A DNA stretch of 6,888 bases, taken from positions 1 through 6,888 of the forward strand of contig JAGYMJ010000542.1 in assembly GCA_018400625.1 (NCBI GenBank), given 5' to 3'. Below are positions 5,312 to 6,888 of the stretch, in pieces. A program made the position numbers and the translations under genes. Numbering within the stretch: position 1 is the stretch's first letter; each line of letters starts with the position of its first letter. This DNA is from Planctomycetota bacterium (GTDB lineage Bacteria > Planctomycetota > Brocadiia > SM23-32). Under the pieces are notes generated by a model. That model was not told the origin of the DNA, did not search any database, and saw only the letters and a list, made by a program, of their open reading frames with translations.

Positions 5312-6724
5312 ATGTCATTGAAAATAGGAGTTATAGGAGCTGGAAGCATAGGTTTCACACGAAAAATTATGCACGATATTTTAGCGGCGCCGGAATTAGC
5401 AGATGCCGAATTCAGGTTCAACGATATAAATGAAAACACCCTGAAGATGATAACTCAACTTGCACAGAGGGATATAAAAGCAAATGATCTCCCCGCAAAA
5501 ATAACACCTTGCTTGAATCGACGCAAGGCACTGGAAGGGGCTGATTACGTCATCAATACCGTTCGGATAGGTGGGATCGAAGCGTTCAACTCCGATGTGG
5601 AAATCCCGCTGAAATACGGCATCCACCAGTGCGTAGGCGACACACTCTGCGCCGGTGGCATCATGTATGGACAGCGTAATATCCCTGCAATACTTGACTT
5701 CTGCAAAGATATTCGCCAGGTAGCAGCGGATGACTGCCTTTTCTTGAATTACGCCAACCCCAATGCCATGAATGCCTGGGCGGCAAACCATCATGGAAAA
5801 GTCAACACCCTCGGGCTCTGCCATGGCGTTCAGCATGGACATCAACAAATAACTGACGTTATCGAATTTCTCATCAACGGTGACACCGACCCGGAGTCCG
5901 ATGACTACGTCAGTGTGGAGAAAAAAGAAGTGGATATAATCTGCGCAGGCATCAATCACCAGACCTGGTACATCCAAATTCTGTATGATGGTCAGGACTG
6001 GACGGAAAGGCTGCTTGAAGGTTTTGAAACCCATCCCGAATACAGTCGTACTGAAAAAGTCCGGATAGATATGCTGCGCCGTTTCGGATACTATACCACC
6101 GAATCTAACGGCCATGTCTCGGAATATGTGCCTTGGTATAGAAAGAGACCCGAAGAACTTGACAGATGGATAGACCGTTCGGTTTGGGTTCATGGTGAGA
6201 CGGGGGGCTATCTGAAAACCATCAAAGGGCGGGATAGCTATGAAGACAATTTCAAGAAATGGATGCAGGAAGACCCGCCCGTCATTTCGACTGAAAACCG
6301 ATCTATCGAACACGGCGGTCATATCATAGAAGCAAGAGAAACCGGACGCACATACAGAGGACATTTTAACGTGGTCAATAATGGATGTATTACCAACCTG
6401 CCTGAAGAGGCGATCGTCGAAGTGCCCGGCTATGTCGATCGAAACGGCATCAACATACCTCAAGTCGGCAAACTGCCTATGGCCTGCGCGGCTATATGCA
6501 ACGCCTCAATCAGCGTTCAAAGACTTGCGGTAGAAGCAGCAATCAATGGAGATTACAATTTATTGGTTCAGGCCATGATGCTGGACCCGCTTACCGGGGC
6601 AGTATGCAACCCGCCCGAAATAGCCCGGATGACCGATGAAATGCTTGTTGCCCAGGCAAAATGGCTCCCTCAGTATAAAAATGAAATTGAAAGGGCCAAG
6701 TCTCGCCTGAAAACCTGCAGGTAA
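5312..6724 (+). CDS. Glycoside hydrolase family 4 NAD-dependent glycosidase (MelA/LplD-like)
   Basis: The protein has 470 residues, a normal GH4 length. GH4 enzymes cleave glycosides by an oxidation-elimination mechanism that needs NAD and a divalent metal such as Mn2+. The N-terminus is a Rossmann fold: IGVIGAGSIGFTRK (5-18) and a strand ending in D38. Further family motifs are VGDTLCAGGI (108-117), NYANPNAMN (146-154), the metal-site signature C170-H171-G172-V173 in LGLCHGVQ, and GINHQTWY (213-220) with H216. GHVSEYVPWY (267-276) is also typical of the MelA/LplD side of the family. As I recall, the residues after the metal cysteine track substrate class, with CHSV in alpha-galactosidases and CHGx in alpha-glucuronidases, so CHGV leans to an alpha-uronide or related sugar. 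This is weak evidence. There is no signal peptide, so it acts in the cytoplasm on imported or internal glycosides. No transporter is in the window. It is last in the operon, with rpiB one base upstream. Confidence 0.92.
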   Translation: MSLKIGVIGAGSIGFTRKIMHDILAAPELADAEFRFNDINENTLKMITQLAQRDIKANDLPAKITPCLNRRKALEGADYVINTVRIGGIEAFNSDVEIPLKYGIHQCVGDTLCAGGIMYGQRNIPAILDFCKDIRQVAADDCLFLNYANPNAMNAWAANHHGKVNTLGLCHGVQHGHQQITDVIEFLINGDTDPESDDYVSVEKKEVDIICAGINHQTWYIQILYDGQDWTERLLEGFETHPEYSRTEKVRIDMLRRFGYYTTESNGHVSEYVPWYRKRPEELDRWIDRSVWVHGETGGYLKTIKGRDSYEDNFKKWMQEDPPVISTENRSIEHGGHIIEARETGRTYRGHFNVVNNGCITNLPEEAIVEVPGYVDRNGINIPQVGKLPMACAAICNASISVQRLAVEAAINGDYNLLVQAMMLDPLTGAVCNPPEIARMTDEMLVAQAKWLPQYKNEIERAKSRLKTCR

Positions 6725-6729
6725 GTCCT

Positions 6730-6771
6730 CAATGAACCACGTCTCATTATAAATATTCAGTGAACCCCGTC
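6730..6771 (+). repeat. Pair of 14-bp near-identical direct repeats
   Basis: CAATGAACCACGTC (6730-6743) and CAGTGAACCCCGTC (6758-6771) agree at 12 of 14 positions and start 28 bases apart, close to a whole number of helix turns. They lie just after the GH4 stop. Binding sites for a regulator of a gene beyond the window, or the remains of a duplication, are possible. Only two copies are visible. Confidence 0.45.
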
Positions 6772-6780
6772 AATCCATCC

Positions 6781-6802
6781 CCACCGTGCCCTGTGCCGGT
6801 GG
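6781..6802. terminator. Small GC-rich hairpin downstream of the operon, weak terminator candidate
   Basis: CCACCG (6781-6786) and CGGTGG (6797-6802) form a perfect 6-bp stem with a 10-base loop, 57 bases after the GH4 stop. The following bases (AATGAAGATT) hold no T run, so an intrinsic terminator is not well supported. It could be a 3' end stabilising structure or chance. No better terminator was found for the operon. Confidence 0.3.
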
Positions 6803-6888
6803 AATGAAGATTCAGAGCTAAGTGGCGATCATTCATGACGTAGCCGTTTCTCCGCCCTGCCCGTCCCCTCCGGCGCTTGCACTGTCAT

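Larger units (their letters stand above)
6725..6888. other. Non-coding 3' tail after the operon
   Basis: I find no supportable gene in these 164 bases. The first part is AT-rich with a pair of near-identical 14-mers, then comes a small hairpin. The last 48 bases contain 32 G or C, richer than the genes before them. On the minus strand a reading frame enters from the window end and stops after 19 codons, too short to judge. The change in composition might mark the border of another element outside the window. Confidence 0.5.

Noticed and set aside
5396..6463. 355-codon open frame on the minus strand opposite the GH4 gene
   Set aside because: It lies wholly within a gene with strong family motifs, has no Shine-Dalgarno or recognisable domain, and is poor in the residue patterns of a real protein. 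Long antisense frames are common opposite genes with this codon use.
6829..6888. Minus-strand frame of 19 codons entering from the window end
   Set aside because: It starts with an ATG exactly at the edge, but is too short and has no recognisable motif. It may be a chance frame in GC-rich DNA.

Overview
The window is 6.9 kb of protein-coding bacterial DNA with two divergent transcription units that share a 102-bp promoter region (2965-3066). Base composition is intermediate. The UbiA-type membrane domain, the DXP-pathway enzyme IspH and a probable exported TPR protein suggest a bacterium, most likely Gram-negative. Lineages such as Planctomycetota/Lentisphaerota, Desulfobacterota or Omnitrophota would fit, but nothing here fixes the phylum. 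I see no rRNA, tRNA, CRISPR array, transposase or phage gene.

Left arm, minus strand: a 736-aa TPR-repeat protein with an N-terminal signal sequence (2964 to 754) is followed by a gene for a SpoIIE/RsbU-type PP2C serine phosphatase (607, running off the window start). The 146-bp gap between them carries a near-consensus sigma-70 promoter (TTGACA-17 bp-TAAAAT) pointing at the phosphatase, so the phosphatase is probably transcribed at least partly on its own. The TPR gene has an uninterrupted G9 run close to its 3' end, a possible slippage site.

Right arm, plus strand: three genes form a likely operon behind a TTGATT-17 bp-TATAAT promoter. They are (i) a 582-aa fusion of a complete IspH (LytB) with a UbiA-family membrane prenyltransferase-like domain, (ii) a ribose-5-phosphate isomerase B/LacAB-family sugar isomerase, and (iii) a glycoside hydrolase family 4 NAD-dependent glycosidase. 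Genes ii and iii are separated by one base. The Shine-Dalgarno of the glycosidase lies inside the end of rpiB, and a perfect 11-bp inverted repeat with an 8-nt loop lies inside rpiB 91 bases before the glycosidase start. The last 164 bases hold no gene I can support, but contain two near-identical 14-bp direct repeats, a small GC-rich hairpin and a rise in GC.

How the genes might cooperate: the IspH half makes IPP/DMAPP in the last step of the DXP pathway, and the fused membrane half belongs to a family that puts prenyl groups on acceptors. The UbiA half keeps the second Asp-rich motif but has lost the first, so its activity is uncertain. RpiB and the GH4 enzyme look like a sugar-processing pair. 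Any functional tie between isoprenoid and sugar functions is inference from operon structure only. The most unusual items are the IspH-UbiA fusion with its degenerate first motif and the hairpin inside rpiB.
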